A stretch of DNA of 64,000 bases. It comes from Phallusia mammillata (lineage: Eukaryota > Chordata > Ascidiacea > Phlebobranchia > Ascidiidae). Positions 47,006-59,150 of this stretch are shown here, one piece after another. A program made the position numbers and the translations under genes. Position 1 is the stretch's first letter. Each line of letters begins with the position of its first letter. The notes under the pieces were generated by a model. That model was not told where the DNA came from. It saw only the letters and a list, made by a program, of their open reading frames with translations, and made no database searches. The DNA lies in assembly GCA_003260075.1 (NCBI GenBank), contig QLIY01000121.1, positions 2,525 through 66,524 on the forward strand, written 5' to 3'.

Positions 47006-50000
47006 ATGCTGTCGTTCGACACAGTTGCCGAGGAAATAGTTGGAAAGGGTTGGTTTGCCCTCTTTCTAATTGGCATGGGCTTCTGGATCAATACATCATC
47101 AGCCGGAGTGATAACGGCATCAGTATTTCTAGGTTAGCTTAATATACAAATTAGTGTATTTGTCTGCTGATACGACTTTTAATAAACATTTGCTTTGTGA
47201 TCCAAATAAGATAATATTTTAATCCCCGGAATAAAAATCAAGTTTAGTTTTACATTTTTGACATGAAATAATGCAGCTGACTTGTTTTTTTTAATTTTAC
47301 TTTCCCCAAAAAACAAATATCGTATAATTTATGGTAAGTATAGCTTATACTTTATACCCTAACTCAGTGGTTCTCAATAGTGATGCACCGAACCCGCCTA
47401 AAATGGCCGAACATAAAATCCCCGTTTATATGAATGTTTCCAACTGAACCTTGTGTCGTTGATGCGAGTGAAGTGAATTATGACAAACCAAAATCACTTT
47501 CACAATGCGGAAGCTTTGCTAAACTTATAATATTTTGCAGACAACGTGACTCGTATCTTATAGATATATCAATCAGTTAATTTATGTTTTGTATTTCTAA
47601 AAATGATAGTTTACAGGTTTAGGCATTAATTCCATTTACTCAAAATATTCGGTTTCGGCCGAATTTTCAAAAAAGTTCGGGCCGAAACCGAAACAATCGA
47701 AAAACAGCGTATTCGGCCGCAATGTATCGGACAACCGAAACTTCGGTGCGCCACTAGTTCTCAACCTCTTTGCGGACCCTTTTTGATGTTGTAAGCTAAT
47801 TGCGAACCCCTTTGAGGGTTTAGGTAGTTTTGTACTTTTTTATTAACAACTAATACATTGTGAATAAAATACCAGCCACGTTCGGTCCAGGGCCAAAAGT
47901 TCAATCCCTTTGTTTGGGTTGGGACATCGTGAATCCACAAAAAAAGACCCATTGTATTGTGATGTGCGGGCGTTTGCCACTGACAATTTACGTCTGTTGC
48001 ATCAAAATGGGGTTTAATGTTACAATGCATTTTGGTTTGTCGACTTTAAGAATGTTTTGAAAGAAGTTTTATGCTATATTCATTACGTTTTCAATACGTT
48101 TTCTCGTCATTACATTTTTAATAATTGTTATGACGTCATCAAATTCTACAAGTTAAAAAAAATCCCCCTCCATATTTGCAAAGGATTTGTGCCGCTGGTA
48201 TCTATTGAGACCGGTTGAAGTTCTACAATGATATAGTTTTCCTCATAGGGCAACCTAAAACTTTTTTTTCCAAATCGAACGCTTGTTGCACCAAAGAGGT
48301 AATAGGGTTATTTTATAGGAAAGTCTTGTTGCAATTTCAAACAGGGCGCTACAATGTCGCGCAAAGTGCACATAATTTTTCTCGTTAATTGTACAAAGTA
48401 CAAGTTATATGTGAACGATTATGTTTTATACAACAGCGGGATTTCCCAACACTAGATGCTACATTGCCCCGTACGACAATGAGAAGCACTATTCCAACCT
48501 TACCGATGATGTCATCGAAACCACTTTTGTCCCGTGGAATGACGTCACTAATGTGAGTGGTGTTATTGTCTTTCTTACGTTACAAGTTGTAAATAACTCC
48601 AGAGTCAAGATAACAGAATAATTGCAATTTAAGACGTAGTTACGTTTAAACAGGCAAAACTTCAGTTTAGTTCATGACAACTGGGGATTGTTTATCAACA
48701 ATAATTATTTTGTGTTGGACAGCGAACATAACAAATGCAAAATTCTCGTTTGCAGGCAATGTTTTTTTTTTAAAAGCTCGCAGTTTTCTTTGAAGTCCTT
48801 TGAAAAAAAACGAGAGCGTTTTGGGACAAAATGCAATTTTCTGATTCAATAGATTAAGCGGGTAATTTTGCCGAGCAGTAATAAAAGTAGGGGGGTAGCA
48901 TAACCATTTGTTGCATGCACATTACACATATTTAAACAAACTTGAAAATAGAAACCTTTTTTTTCACCACCAAGACCACATTAAGAGCTTCAAAACCCCT
49001 TCCAAAGTTTACTCCTGCATAAATTTGTTCAGCAATAAATTTTGTCCTGTTTTTATTCGAACAGGGACCAGATCGCTGTCAGCGCAATGTGATTGATGAT
49101 AGTTGGTGCACAGATAACATTTCCACTTACTCTTGTCTTAACTCATCCAACGTTGTTGGAGTCACCAAATGCATGGACGGTTATGTTTACGATCGAAGCC
49201 AATTTAAAGAAACTGTAATAACCGAGGTATTAAATTAATTTTTTGGTCAGCATAATCGAAATTAAAAAAAAGTGAAAAATCTGAGTTCAAAACACCACCA
49301 ATCAGGTATTAATCAAATATATTATCTTATCAAAATATTAGTGTGTTCAAAAGTGTACTAAGTAGGGTATAAAAACGTTAAAACAGGAATTTTAGTAATA
49401 TAGAATCTACCAGATATTTGGAAAATACTCGGTCAAACCAGCGCACGCTTGACGGAAATCCACATCTCCTTGTAATATTTAGATAAGTTGGGAAACAAAT
49501 TGAAACACTGACGTCGCCATAACTGCAGTTTCGTATCCGTTGTCAGGGCCGTTCATGGTGTTACCGACAACTTTGGTGATTTGTTTTGTAACAAATTAAC
49601 TGGCAGCCAATTGGCTGATTCTGTTTCGCCCCAAATTTGAGGCACCTGGTTTTTAGATTTGCTAACATAAAGAATGAAAGCTCAACCTTTCATTGCAGTG
49701 GCTGATTTCAACAAAAAATATGTTTTTAATGCTACCTATACGCTAAGTCCATTCTTTAAACTTCTACAGAAACAAACGTATTTTTAACAGTACAGTCCAT
49801 TTCATTGACCGAATAAAGTAATTTTCATGTAAGTTACTATAGCAGTTACAACTGCAAAAACATTTTACCGCTTCGCCGTTTTTTGGCTATGTCTGATTGG
49901 TGTTTGTCGTACAGTGGGACCTTGCATGTGAAAAATACTCACTCGTCTCTTTCTCGAACTCGTTTTTGTTTGTGGGAGTTGCAATCGGTTCACTTGTGGG

Positions 50001-53000
50001 TGGAATCATTTCTGACAGGTGAAAGCAAAATGTTTTTTAATAAGACACACATGCAATATCAATTGCACAATAGGAAAACCGGGGATGCTTTGGACGATTT
50101 TTTTCTTTTATTTCAAAAAGTCAAATAATTCACATACTTCAGAATACCTGAGACGCAAGCCCCAGTGCCGTTATTAAACATGAATAGGCTAGTTGAAATT
50201 ACTGAACGAAAATTGTAAGCTCTTTATATTAGTCGTTAAATATAAGTCACCTTTTTTCTGTTTAATATATTAATAGACATGGACACGCGCTTCAATTTTT
50301 CTACTTAATTTGGCAGGACCGTATGTATATTCTACGTGTATTTTTTACTTCCTTTAGCAGCTTTTTCTTGGATTCTTCGCATACAAAAATAATGAAAGCC
50401 CAAAACTTTATTTTGGTCCATAAAACCCTTTATTTAAATACGGCACATTGTCTAAAGGTAAAACTATAGGCTTTTAAAATACCTTTTGTTTTGTAAAGGT
50501 TTGGACGACTTTTGACATGCCGATATGGATTGGGATTGGGAATTTTGGCAGGAGTTGCAATTTCGTTTTCCCCAAATGTATTTGCTTTCTCCTTTTTGCG
50601 AGCCATTGAAATTACCTTCACCTTTAGCGCGGTTGTGGCAGGTTTTACGTATAGTAAGAAACTTTTAAATTTGTTTGCAAACCAATACAAATATTTTTCC
50701 AGAAAGCTCTTCAGCAACTAGCCTATACTTACTAGACGTAAAGTTGCCGAAAATTTTTAACAAAATAATCCACACGACTAAAACAATTGAGACGAAAACG
50801 CAGATTACAAAATTAATTCGCGTGTGTAATGTATTTACTTCAAAACATCTTTATTAATATTCAAGATGTACCTACTACAACACAAATGATTGTTGGACCA
50901 AGTGGTTCGTTTTTTTCGGAAAGGTCAGAACAGTAACATATATTGGTCATTAAAGTGAAAACACGCTTCAGTTGTTGTACATCATATCATAGGTCTAATA
51001 AGGTGACAAACATAAAACAATATCTTTTTAACTAGTATCGGAAATAAGCCCACCGGCATGGAGATTACCGGTAACCCTGTTGTTCAACACATTCTTCGGT
51101 TTGGGATGCTGCTTTCTCAGTTTATTCGCCTTTTATTGGAGAAAATGGAGAGAATTACAAATAGCCTTTACGTTAATTATGCTTACTCCCGGATTTTTGT
51201 ACACATTTGTAGTTCCAAAGTCGCCAAGGTAGCCTATGTGCATGTTTTTGGTTTGTATGACTCTAAAACATATGCCTACTTGTGTGAAACAGGTGGTTAT
51301 TCGGACGAGGAAACATTAACCAATCCAAAAAAGTCTCTGAAACCATCGCAAAAAGATCCGGCAATGTTTTTCCACAGAAAGCGTGGGAAACAATTGTCAA
51401 GGAATTCAACCATGAAAAAAAATCGGTTTGTTGCATTTTGAAGTTTATTTTTATATATATATTTTTTCAAAAATAGCCAAATATAAGTTTCTCTTTAAAT
51501 ATACGAAGTTTATTATCTATTTTTTTAGGTGTCCACCAAACACATTAACACAGTTAAGGAAGTCTTCAATCGTCCACACTCACGATTCCTTATTTTGTGC
51601 AACATGTTTGTGTGGTTTGTCACCAGGTATTTTGTGGTGTTCAGTTTCAAAGCATACGGTTTGCATTAGGGTTGGCCCGATACCAAGTTTTTATCCGATA
51701 CAAGAACCCGATATTTAACACAAAAAGTACCGCAATTCAAAGTGTCAAACATGCAAAAAAGCATTAGTTAATTCAAACCGGAGTTTAGTGTCCGTTTTGT
51801 AAAGCAGCGTGGCCGTGTAGCGGCCTAAACTTATTCAATTGCGACTTCAGTTAAGGCGCAGTAATTTAAATGCAGAATATGCTGTGCTTGGAAGTGAATA
51901 GCTTTCCAAATTTACGATTTAAACGTTTATTTTTTACCCCACTATAACTAAAAACTTTAAAAACGAATCGTCAGTACAATTGCTGATTCGGCTAATCGAT
52001 AATTCGGCACGTTTCATATGTTCTCGATTTCGTTACTTACTCTTAAAACTACATAGCCTACATACGTTTAAGCTGGCTTAACTCTAAGCAATGCTAATAA
52101 AAACATGCTACACTTGCAAAACAGAACTTAAAATAAGAAGTTGGTCGCTTGGTTGCCACGCATCGTGTCCTGTGATTGGTTAAAAAGTCCCATATGTGAA
52201 ATAAATTATTTTGGAAAATATGCATACTGTATGTATACCATCGGGTATCTGCGCCGATGCAGTTTTGTCGGGCGAATTATAGTTTGTAAGGTCATACAGC
52301 TTCAATAAAACTACTAGTTGGCACATTCTGAACCTCATAATTTTAATTCAAACCCCCTGTTTCATAGGTCAGCTATTTTATAATCTATTGTGGTGTAGAC
52401 CTCAAAATTGTGCTCTTTTTTCGCTCAGGCCTATGCCAAACAAATTAGTTTATTTGTTTTGGAACAATTGTTAGGCTTGCTGTTGGTTAAACACAATCTT
52501 GAAAAGACATGAAACAAAATATAGAAGACACTTCACAAGACATGTTTGCTTTTGCAGTTTGGTTTATTATGGACTTATCCTGAACAGTGGTACATTAGCT
52601 GGTGACCCAATCCTTAACAACACACTGGGTGGTGTTATGGAAGCTTTAGCATGCACTTTTGGAATATTTGCTATCACAAAGTTTGGTTGTGTGAAATCTG
52701 AAGTGGCAGGTTTATCATTAGCTGGTATTTCTTGTCTTATATCCACCACAATCGCAGAGGTGGCAAAAAATAACCATGGTAAACAATACTGTTAATATGT
52801 TTAGTTTCACTTGGTGAATTAGTTAATTTTTATGGCGTGAAAGATTTATTTACTATTTGAAAGTAAAGCTCCATTAATGTATAAAGTTTAAACATTTTGA
52901 CAGCACTTAAGGCTTTCTTTCCCCAATAAACCTCATTTTTACGAAATTCAATTGGGTGAATAAATAGTTAAATTTCCAAGTGTCGGGACTACAAACATAT

Positions 53001-53988
53001 CAGCATTTTAGTCAAAAAAGCAATAATATTTTGACAGTAAATTTCAAGTAATACTTTGCATATTTACCTATTGTGATGTATGTAATAGTGTAAATGAAGT
53101 AGCAGTATGGTTATAGTTTGTTTTGGTAGGTCTTCGTATGTTTGGAACTGTTTTGGCTATGATAGGCCGATTTGGAATAAGCATGTGCTTTGGTATTATC
53201 TACAACCATACTGTTCAAATGTTTCCAACAAGTGGACGGTAAACCAAATTTTGCTCAATACTGAATGTGAATGAAACTGATGTACAAATGACATAATTAT
53301 TTTTAAACTGATAGAACTACTGCATTAGGTCTATCATCAATGGCTGGTAGAATTGGTACCATTATTACACCATGGACCATTCAACTGCAATATTCTATTC
53401 CATGGCTTACACAGGTAACATAGATAATTTTTATGTGTATGCGCAAATGACTGCAAAATTACTGTGATATTTTCGATGTAACACAGGAACTGAAAAAATA
53501 AAAGCTGCAAAAAATCATTTTAATAAATTTAATTTTACGACTGACATACCTTTTTGGTTCTTGACTTGCAGACAATATTTGGCCTGATTGCACTACTTGG
53601 TGCCATTACAGCAGGATTCCTTATTGAGACAAAAGATTGCAAACTAATCATGACTTTCCCAGAGGCTGAAAGATTCTACAGGGAAAAAATGAAAGATACA
53701 CTCACACAAAAGTTTTTCAAACTTTACAAACTGTAAGAATTTTTTGTATGTCTGCACCAATTGTTAGGCAGAATTATGGTTATAAATCCTTTTTTTAAAG
53801 CTACTTAAGTTTCAAAGATTAAGTAATAGACGTTTTGCACCTTAAACACTTTTTATTGAATGGCACTAAACAAGTGTCATTAAGACCGTAGTATCATTAT
53901 CCTACAATGCGGTTTTTATGCTTTTAGGAAACAAGAAGATGAAAAGGAAGAACTTAATAAGACTAATGGGCGGGAGTCAGTGGCATGA
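47006..53988 (+). CDS. SLC22-family organic ion transporter
   Basis: Plasma-membrane major-facilitator transporter of organic cations, anions or carnitine; the substrate cannot be told. Thirteen exons: 47006-47132, 48437-48552, 49065-49226, 49915-50018, 50499-50653, 51036-51228, 51293-51425, 51529-51626, 52558-52778, 53130-53238, 53315-53414, 53572-53732, 53928-53988. All phases agree, giving 579 residues. After a first membrane segment comes the large Cys-containing extracellular loop of SLC22 (RCYIAPYD; DRCQRN...SWCTDN; TKCMDGYVYDRSQF). Next are WDLAC, the MFS signature spanning the exon 4/5 join (GGIISDRFGRLLTCRYG), PPAWRLP, WRKWRELQIA, PKSPRWL, VYYGL, LAGDPILNN and FPTSGRTTALG. Exon 12 could instead end at an in-frame TAA just past its donor, removing an acidic 20-residue tail. 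The start is the first ATG opening MLSFDTVAEEIVG. Confidence 0.94.
47378..47756. mobile_element. miniature element, 379 bp, TAGTGATGCACCGAA ends, nested in a hAT end
   Basis: Ends TAGTGATGCACCGAA / TTCGGTGCGCCACTA with a perfect 8-bp duplication GTTCTCAA (47370-47377 and 47757-47764). The duplicated site is inside CAGTGGTTCTCAACCTC, the left end of another hAT-type element. Lies in the first SLC22 intron. Confidence 0.88.
51667..52290. mobile_element. possible TAGGGTTGGCCCGATACC element in an SLC22 intron
   Basis: A TAGGGTTGG left end with repeated CGATAC motifs, and CGGGTATCTGCGCCGATGC plus GTCGGGCG near 52240-52275. No matching right terminus or target duplication found. Confidence 0.35.
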
Positions 53989-54277
53989 AATATAAAAACA
54001 ATTATTGTACCTTTTAAACAGTTTATATTGTACCTTTCAAACAGCAATTCAACGCCTCCAATCTTAACAAGCAAATCATCTTATTTAGGCTGTTAGTTTA
54101 TTTTAACTTGTTGTCTGCAATACAGAGCTAAAAAACATAAAATGTTAAGTGTTACCAGTTGTTTCAACATCAGTATAATCTTAGCTTGTGGAAACAAAAT
54201 ACATATTGCCTGAAAACACAAATTGCTCATAGAAATGTATTTTATCTTTAGGAGAGGCTAATGTTTTTAGTGCAATC

Positions 54278-54283
54278 AATAAA
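54278..54283 (+). promoter_or_regulatory. likely polyadenylation signal of the SLC22 gene
   Basis: AATAAA 290 bp after the stop codon at 53988. Confidence 0.4.
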
Positions 54284-54325
54284 TTAAATGAGGTTACCTG
54301 GTTGTCAATTGTCATGTTGCACACC

Positions 54326-55665
54326 ATCCTTTTTTGTTAAACATTAGATAATAGCTGCACCTTGGAAAAAATAGTGCTTTGCAGCAAAATTGAAAATCTC
54401 TTGAATCACACAGAATGAGAATCGCAATTGAGAAAATGACATAGGTATTTAATTTAAATGAGGTTTTACAATAGAAATAATAAAATCAATTTGAAAATTA
54501 AACCACATAGATTATAGCTACTGTGGATGCAAAACTGACATTGTTTTCATTGTTACGTTTAGATTGGACACACATAAACGCTTCTAGTTTGTTTTTTGTT
54601 CAAAACAAAGCGCGGTAGATTGTAATTTCAATACTTTAAACAAGTTTACTCACAGTTTGTGATAAAGCGATGGCATTTATGGGGCGCCGTTGTCGAAAAA
54701 ATTAAGTTGCAGCAAGTTAGCTAACTTGCGACTCAGGAGTCAGGAGAGCTAAGTGGCCGCAAGATAGCTAAGTTGTGGCAAGTTAGCTAACCTGCAATGA
54801 AACATTGCTAACTTAAAAAATGTTTTCAAATTCAATTTTAGCGAAGTGATGTTTTTCAAGTGCGGTAACATAAATGTTAAAACAGTGGTTCTTAACCGGG
54901 GTTCGATCGAACCCCAGGGGTTCAGCAAAGCCGAATCAGGGGTTCGACGAAGGTCTTTTTGAAGTACAATATAAATACTCGTTTTTGTCAAACTACCCCC
55001 CCCCCCCATCCTTTTTTGTTAAACATTAGATAATAGCTGCACCTTGGAAAAAAAATATATTGAAAATCTCTTGAATCACACAGAATGAGAATCGCAATTG
55101 AGAAAATGACATAGGTATTTAATTTAAATGAGGTTTTACAATAGAAATAATAAAATCAATTTGAAAATTAAACCACATAGATTATAGCTACTGTGGATGC
55201 AAAACTGACATTGTTTTCATTGTTACGTTTAGATTGGACACACATAAACGCTTCTAGTTTGTTTTTTGTTCAAAACAAAGCGCGGTAGATTGTAATTTCA
55301 ATACTTTAAACAAGTTTACTCACAGTTTGTGATAAAGCGATGGCATTTATGGGGCGCCGTTGTCGAAAAAATTAAGTTGCAGCAAGTTAGCTAACTTGCG
55401 ACTCAGGAGTCAGGAGAGCTAAGTGGCCACAAGATAGCTAAGTTGTGGCAAGTTAGCTAACCTGCAACGAAACATTGCTAACTTAAAAAATGTTTTCAAA
55501 TTCAATTTTAGCGAAGTGATGTTTTTCAAGTGCGGTAACATAAATGTTAAAACAGTGGTTCTTAACCGGGGTTCGATCGAACCCCAGGGGTTCAGCAAAG
55601 CCGAATCAGGGGTTCGACGAAGGTCTTTTTGAAGTACAATATAAATACTCGTTTTTGTCAAACTA
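54326..55665 (+). repeat. 670-bp tandem duplication joined by C12
   Basis: 54326-54995 recurs at 55008-55665, nearly identical apart from a 12-bp deletion near 55050 and a few substitutions. The junction is a run of 12 C (54996-55007). Both copies include the SLC22 3' flank and the left end of an hAT-type element (54883 and 55553), so the duplication copied that end. Confidence 0.92.
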
Positions 55666-56893
55666 TAGGTTATAGTCGCTAAAAATGGCATTTATATTTG
55701 CCAAATATCAAAACGCTGAAAGGTTACACTAAGGCAGGGGTGCACAACCTGCCGCCGCACGGCCGCATGCCGCTCTAGAGTTGATTTGTGGCCGTGACGT
55801 AGACTCTTTTCCTAAGTATTTTGATTTTTAAAGTGCTCCAAACAGTTTTTTGGGTTCTGAAAAGAGTATTACCAGCCTAATTACCATATGCGTCATGTAC
55901 GTCTATTGTGTGCAAACAATACGAACAAAATAGGTACCACAAGCATCACAATATAGATTATTACATCATAAACACTTAAGACTGATCTCCACGCTGTGCA
56001 GCTCAATCTGTGCACCAAGCTAAAAATTAATTAGATGTTATATATATGATATAAACCAAGTATTTTAAAACAAAAAAGCAGGTAGATGGCGGTCGTTGGT
56101 GAAATAGGAATCTGCGATGCGGCCGTCCTAGCAAAAAGGTTGTGCACCCCTGCACTANCTTTTCCTAAGTATTTTGATTTTTAAGGTGCTCCAAACAGTT
56201 TTTTGGGTTCTGAAAAGAGTATTACCAGCCTAATTACCATATGCGTCATGTACGTCTATTGTGTGCAAACAATACGAACAAAATAGGTACCACAAGCATC
56301 ACAATATAGATTATTACATCATAAACACTTAAGACTGATCTCCACGCTGTGCAGCTCAATCTGTGCACCAAGCTAAAAATTAATTAGATGTTATATATAT
56401 GATATAAACCAAGTATTTTAAAACAAAAAAGCAGGTAGATGGCGGTCGTTGGTGAAATAGGAATGTGCGATGCGGCCGTCCTAGCAAAAAGGTTGTGCAC
56501 CCCTGCACTAAGGTTTTATTTTCTTTCTTTGACGTAACAAAGAGCACTGTGCGCGTTGTTCGTAACCAGAAAAACAACGAAATTTTGTTGGCAGCAAAAC
56601 CTTATTACTTCATCTGTTTCATGTTTGTGACAGATGCTAAAAATACAATGCTTCATTTTGGTAAAAAACAAAAACTGCCAAAATTAAAGTAATCCTGAAA
56701 CAAGTTGCTCGTATTATTATGTCAGAATTTAACAATATGACAAACAGTAACTGTCACCATCATGTTTGGTCTAAATCTCATTATGACCCACAAAACACAA
56801 TGGGTAAAAAATCTAAGATGTAACTTGGGGTTCGACCAAAGGCTAAAGAATATCGTAGGGGTTCGGCCGTTATAAAAAGGTTAAGAACCACTG
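55553..56893. mobile_element. hAT-type element, CAGTGGTTCTTAACC ends, hosting a nested element
   Basis: Ends CAGTGGTTCTTAACCGGGG / GGTTAAGAACCACTG with a perfect 8-bp duplication TGTTAAAA (55545-55552 and 56894-56901). GGGGTTCG motifs repeat at both ends. Without the nested insertion at 55735-56505 it would be about 0.56 kb. Confidence 0.88.
55735..56505. mobile_element. CAGGGGTGCACAACCT-family element, nested; holds an N-joined duplication
   Basis: The outer ends CAGGGGTGCACAACCT / GGTTGTGCACCCCTG are flanked by a perfect 8-bp duplication CACTAAGG (55727-55734 and 56506-56513). Inside, 55806-56157 is repeated at 56160-56505, joined by a single N at 56158. The first copy also runs to CCCCTGCACTA. 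This looks like an unresolved assembly overlap, the true element being about 0.4 kb. Confidence 0.85.
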
Positions 56894-57225
56894 TGTTAAA
56901 ACATTAAACAACATGATGTTTTTCCTATTTGGGTAATTCCCTTTAACAGCTGATGCGATGTGTTTACCCGTGCGTGACAAATGTTTGTTTTTTGAGGAAT
57001 TAGTTTAAGTTTGAATGAAGTTAATTTAAAATTTGTTTTAGCTAAATTAGTAATGTCTACAGTTGTTTTTCTTCAAGTGGTTGTAAAGTTATCCTTGTTG
57101 ACATTCTTTGGTGTTTAGTATTAATTTTTGTCATCACAACCTTAACCCATATTTGTGGAAAGGTTTAAACATTAAAGGTGTTGGTTTATTCAGTGCTCTT
57201 TGTAAATCACAAAAACAAATAAAAA

Positions 57226-57858
57226 ATGAGTAAAGAGCTTAAATTACTAAGTATTCATGGTTACATGCAAAATGCTGAAATTTTTCGCAAAAGAACTGGG
57301 GCATTTCGAAAGCTTTTCAAGAAAAAAGTTTTATTTGATTTTGTCACTGCCCCCAACAAAATACCTGCTAATGAAGAATCTGAAAAAGATCTTACTGGAT
57401 GGTGGTTTTCCAGCAAAGAAAAATCGTATTTAGCTCAGGACAAAACTGACTACTCTGAAGGACTGAATGAGTCTTTAAATAAGATTGCAGAAGAGTTGCA
57501 AAGCAAGGGACCATTTGATGGAATTCTGGCTTTCAGTCAAGGTGCTGCCTTATTGGGAATAATCTGTTGTTTGAAAGAAAAAGGTGATGAACGTTTTCAG
57601 AACTTCAAATTTGCTATTTTGGTGGCTGGATACAAGAGTAGACAAACTGAACATGGCGGAATGTATGTGGAAAGAATATCCACCCCAACTTTACATGTCA
57701 TTGGTGATACAGATCAAGTTATTCCAAGGGACATGAGTGATGATCTTTTGACAATCTTTGAAAACCCACAGGTTTTGCGTCATGATGGAGGACATTTTAT
57801 ACCTTCTACTTCATCACATAAACAAACCTACTTGCAATTTTTGGACCAATTTCTATAA
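57226..57858 (+). CDS. OVCA2: OVCA2/FSH1-family serine hydrolase
   Basis: Alpha/beta hydrolase of the FSH1 family; human OVCA2 is an esterase preferring long-chain substrates, and substrate use here is inferred. One uninterrupted exon of 210 residues (human 227). It starts LKLLSIHGYMQNAEIFRKRTG, the family N-terminal motif with the oxyanion-forming HGY region. Catalytic Ser104 is in GILAFSQGAALL, Asp163 in HVIGDTDQVIP and His190 in RHDGGHFIP. TGWWF is the conserved lid segment. The start context is AAAAAATGAG. AATAAA at 58414-58419 is a candidate polyadenylation signal. The gene appears complete. Confidence 0.95.
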   Translation: MSKELKLLSIHGYMQNAEIFRKRTGAFRKLFKKKVLFDFVTAPNKIPANEESEKDLTGWWFSSKEKSYLAQDKTDYSEGLNESLNKIAEELQSKGPFDGILAFSQGAALLGIICCLKEKGDERFQNFKFAILVAGYKSRQTEHGGMYVERISTPTLHVIGDTDQVIPRDMSDDLLTIFENPQVLRHDGGHFIPSTSSHKQTYLQFLDQFL

Positions 57859-58413
57859 AAATGTTAAGATTGCATGTTTAGTGATGTTCCATCAAATGAG
57901 TGAAATAATTAGGCTGATATGGCGTGATGCTCAACACATCTCAAAACGTGCAAAATTTTAGTGAGTCCCAAGTCATTTTACGACAGCTGCAGGTTAGGTG
58001 CAGCTCTTGCTTCGGTTTTGCTTTAGGTACTTCATGTATCTTTCGTTTAGACAAATGTATTGAATAATTTTCGTTGTGTCTTAGCTGCAGTTTTTTGGCA
58101 GTGATTTTTAATTAGCTCATTTCCCTTTTTAGAACAGGCTAGGTCTGTGTTCAGATTTTTGCCCTTCTGTTAGACTTTTGCATATTCTTTTGCTCTACGA
58201 GACTTTTGCATATTCTTTTGCTCTCGAGTAGCCTACAGCCATATTTTAACTTTTTGTACAATAATGTGTAATTTAACTGTGACTTGGGAATTCTTCATGT
58301 CAAAATTTTGTCAAAAAAAAGTTTTTTAAAGTCAAAATTTGTCAAATTTTTTCGTTTTTTAGGTCAAAAATAATTGCCCTAGTTATAACCTATTTTCGTT
58401 TAATTTAAGTGCA

Positions 58414-58419
58414 AATAAA
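58414..58419 (+). promoter_or_regulatory. candidate polyadenylation signal downstream of OVCA2
   Basis: AATAAA about 555 bp after the stop codon. No nearer match was noticed. Confidence 0.3.
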
Positions 58420-58796
58420 CTAAAATTGAACTTGAACTATTGTAAAATAAAACCTTGATTAAGCAATACAAAGTACATTGCAAACTATTTGTTGTTGTGA
58501 ATTTGATAAACATTGCAGTCAACTTTTTTACTCATGATTATTGCTGCAACTTTTATAGTGACTCTATTGATAATCAACTGAATAGCTTGCTTGTTACAGG
58601 ACTTAGTTACCAACAGTTGTGATGCTTTTAACATATTGCTTCAGATAAGAAAAACTACAGAAATACATCTGAGTAGGTATGTTTATAACTCAGTTAGAAG
58701 TTATTTGCATTCCTTTTTTATATTAATGTATAAACAAGCATTTTTGGTAACACTGATTTTTGTTAGAATAAACTATATCCCTTGTTTGCTTCAGAA

Positions 58797-59142
58797 CAGT
58801 GGTTCCCAACCTTACGTGGACCATGGCCCCCTTAAAGTAACTTTTTGGCCTCATGGCCCCCTTCAAGTTACCATGTAGGACCTGTGGCCCCTTAAAATGT
58901 AGATAGCAATCTCGCGTTGGAATTCGGTATTAATTTTGGCCTTAACAGGTCTAATAAAGTAAATGAGCGTGATAAACCTCACTATAAACAAATAGTATGT
59001 GAAATAGTCCATTAAATTTGGGAATAAAGTTGAAGTGAAAATGACTTTTAGTGGGTGTTTCTTGTGAATCTACGACCGTGGCCCCCCGGAACACAGCTCG
59101 TGCCCCCCCCTGGGGGCCATGCACCCTGGTTGGGAACCACTG
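58797..59142. mobile_element. hAT-type miniature element, 346 bp, CAGTGGTTCCCAACC ends
   Basis: Ends CAGTGGTTCCCAACC / GGTTGGGAACCACTG with a 7-of-8 duplication (CTTCAGAA at 58789-58796, CTTTAGAA at 59143-59150). Inverted relative to its relative at 29732-30051, with a shared interior (AACGCGAGATTGCTATCTAC and its complement). Confidence 0.9.
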
Positions 59143-59150
59143 CTTTAGAA

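Noticed and set aside
54749-55691. Two near-identical minus-strand frames of 86-90 residues, as a duplicated gene
   Set aside because: They lie across an hAT-type terminal repeat and its flank inside the C12 duplication; no protein motif.
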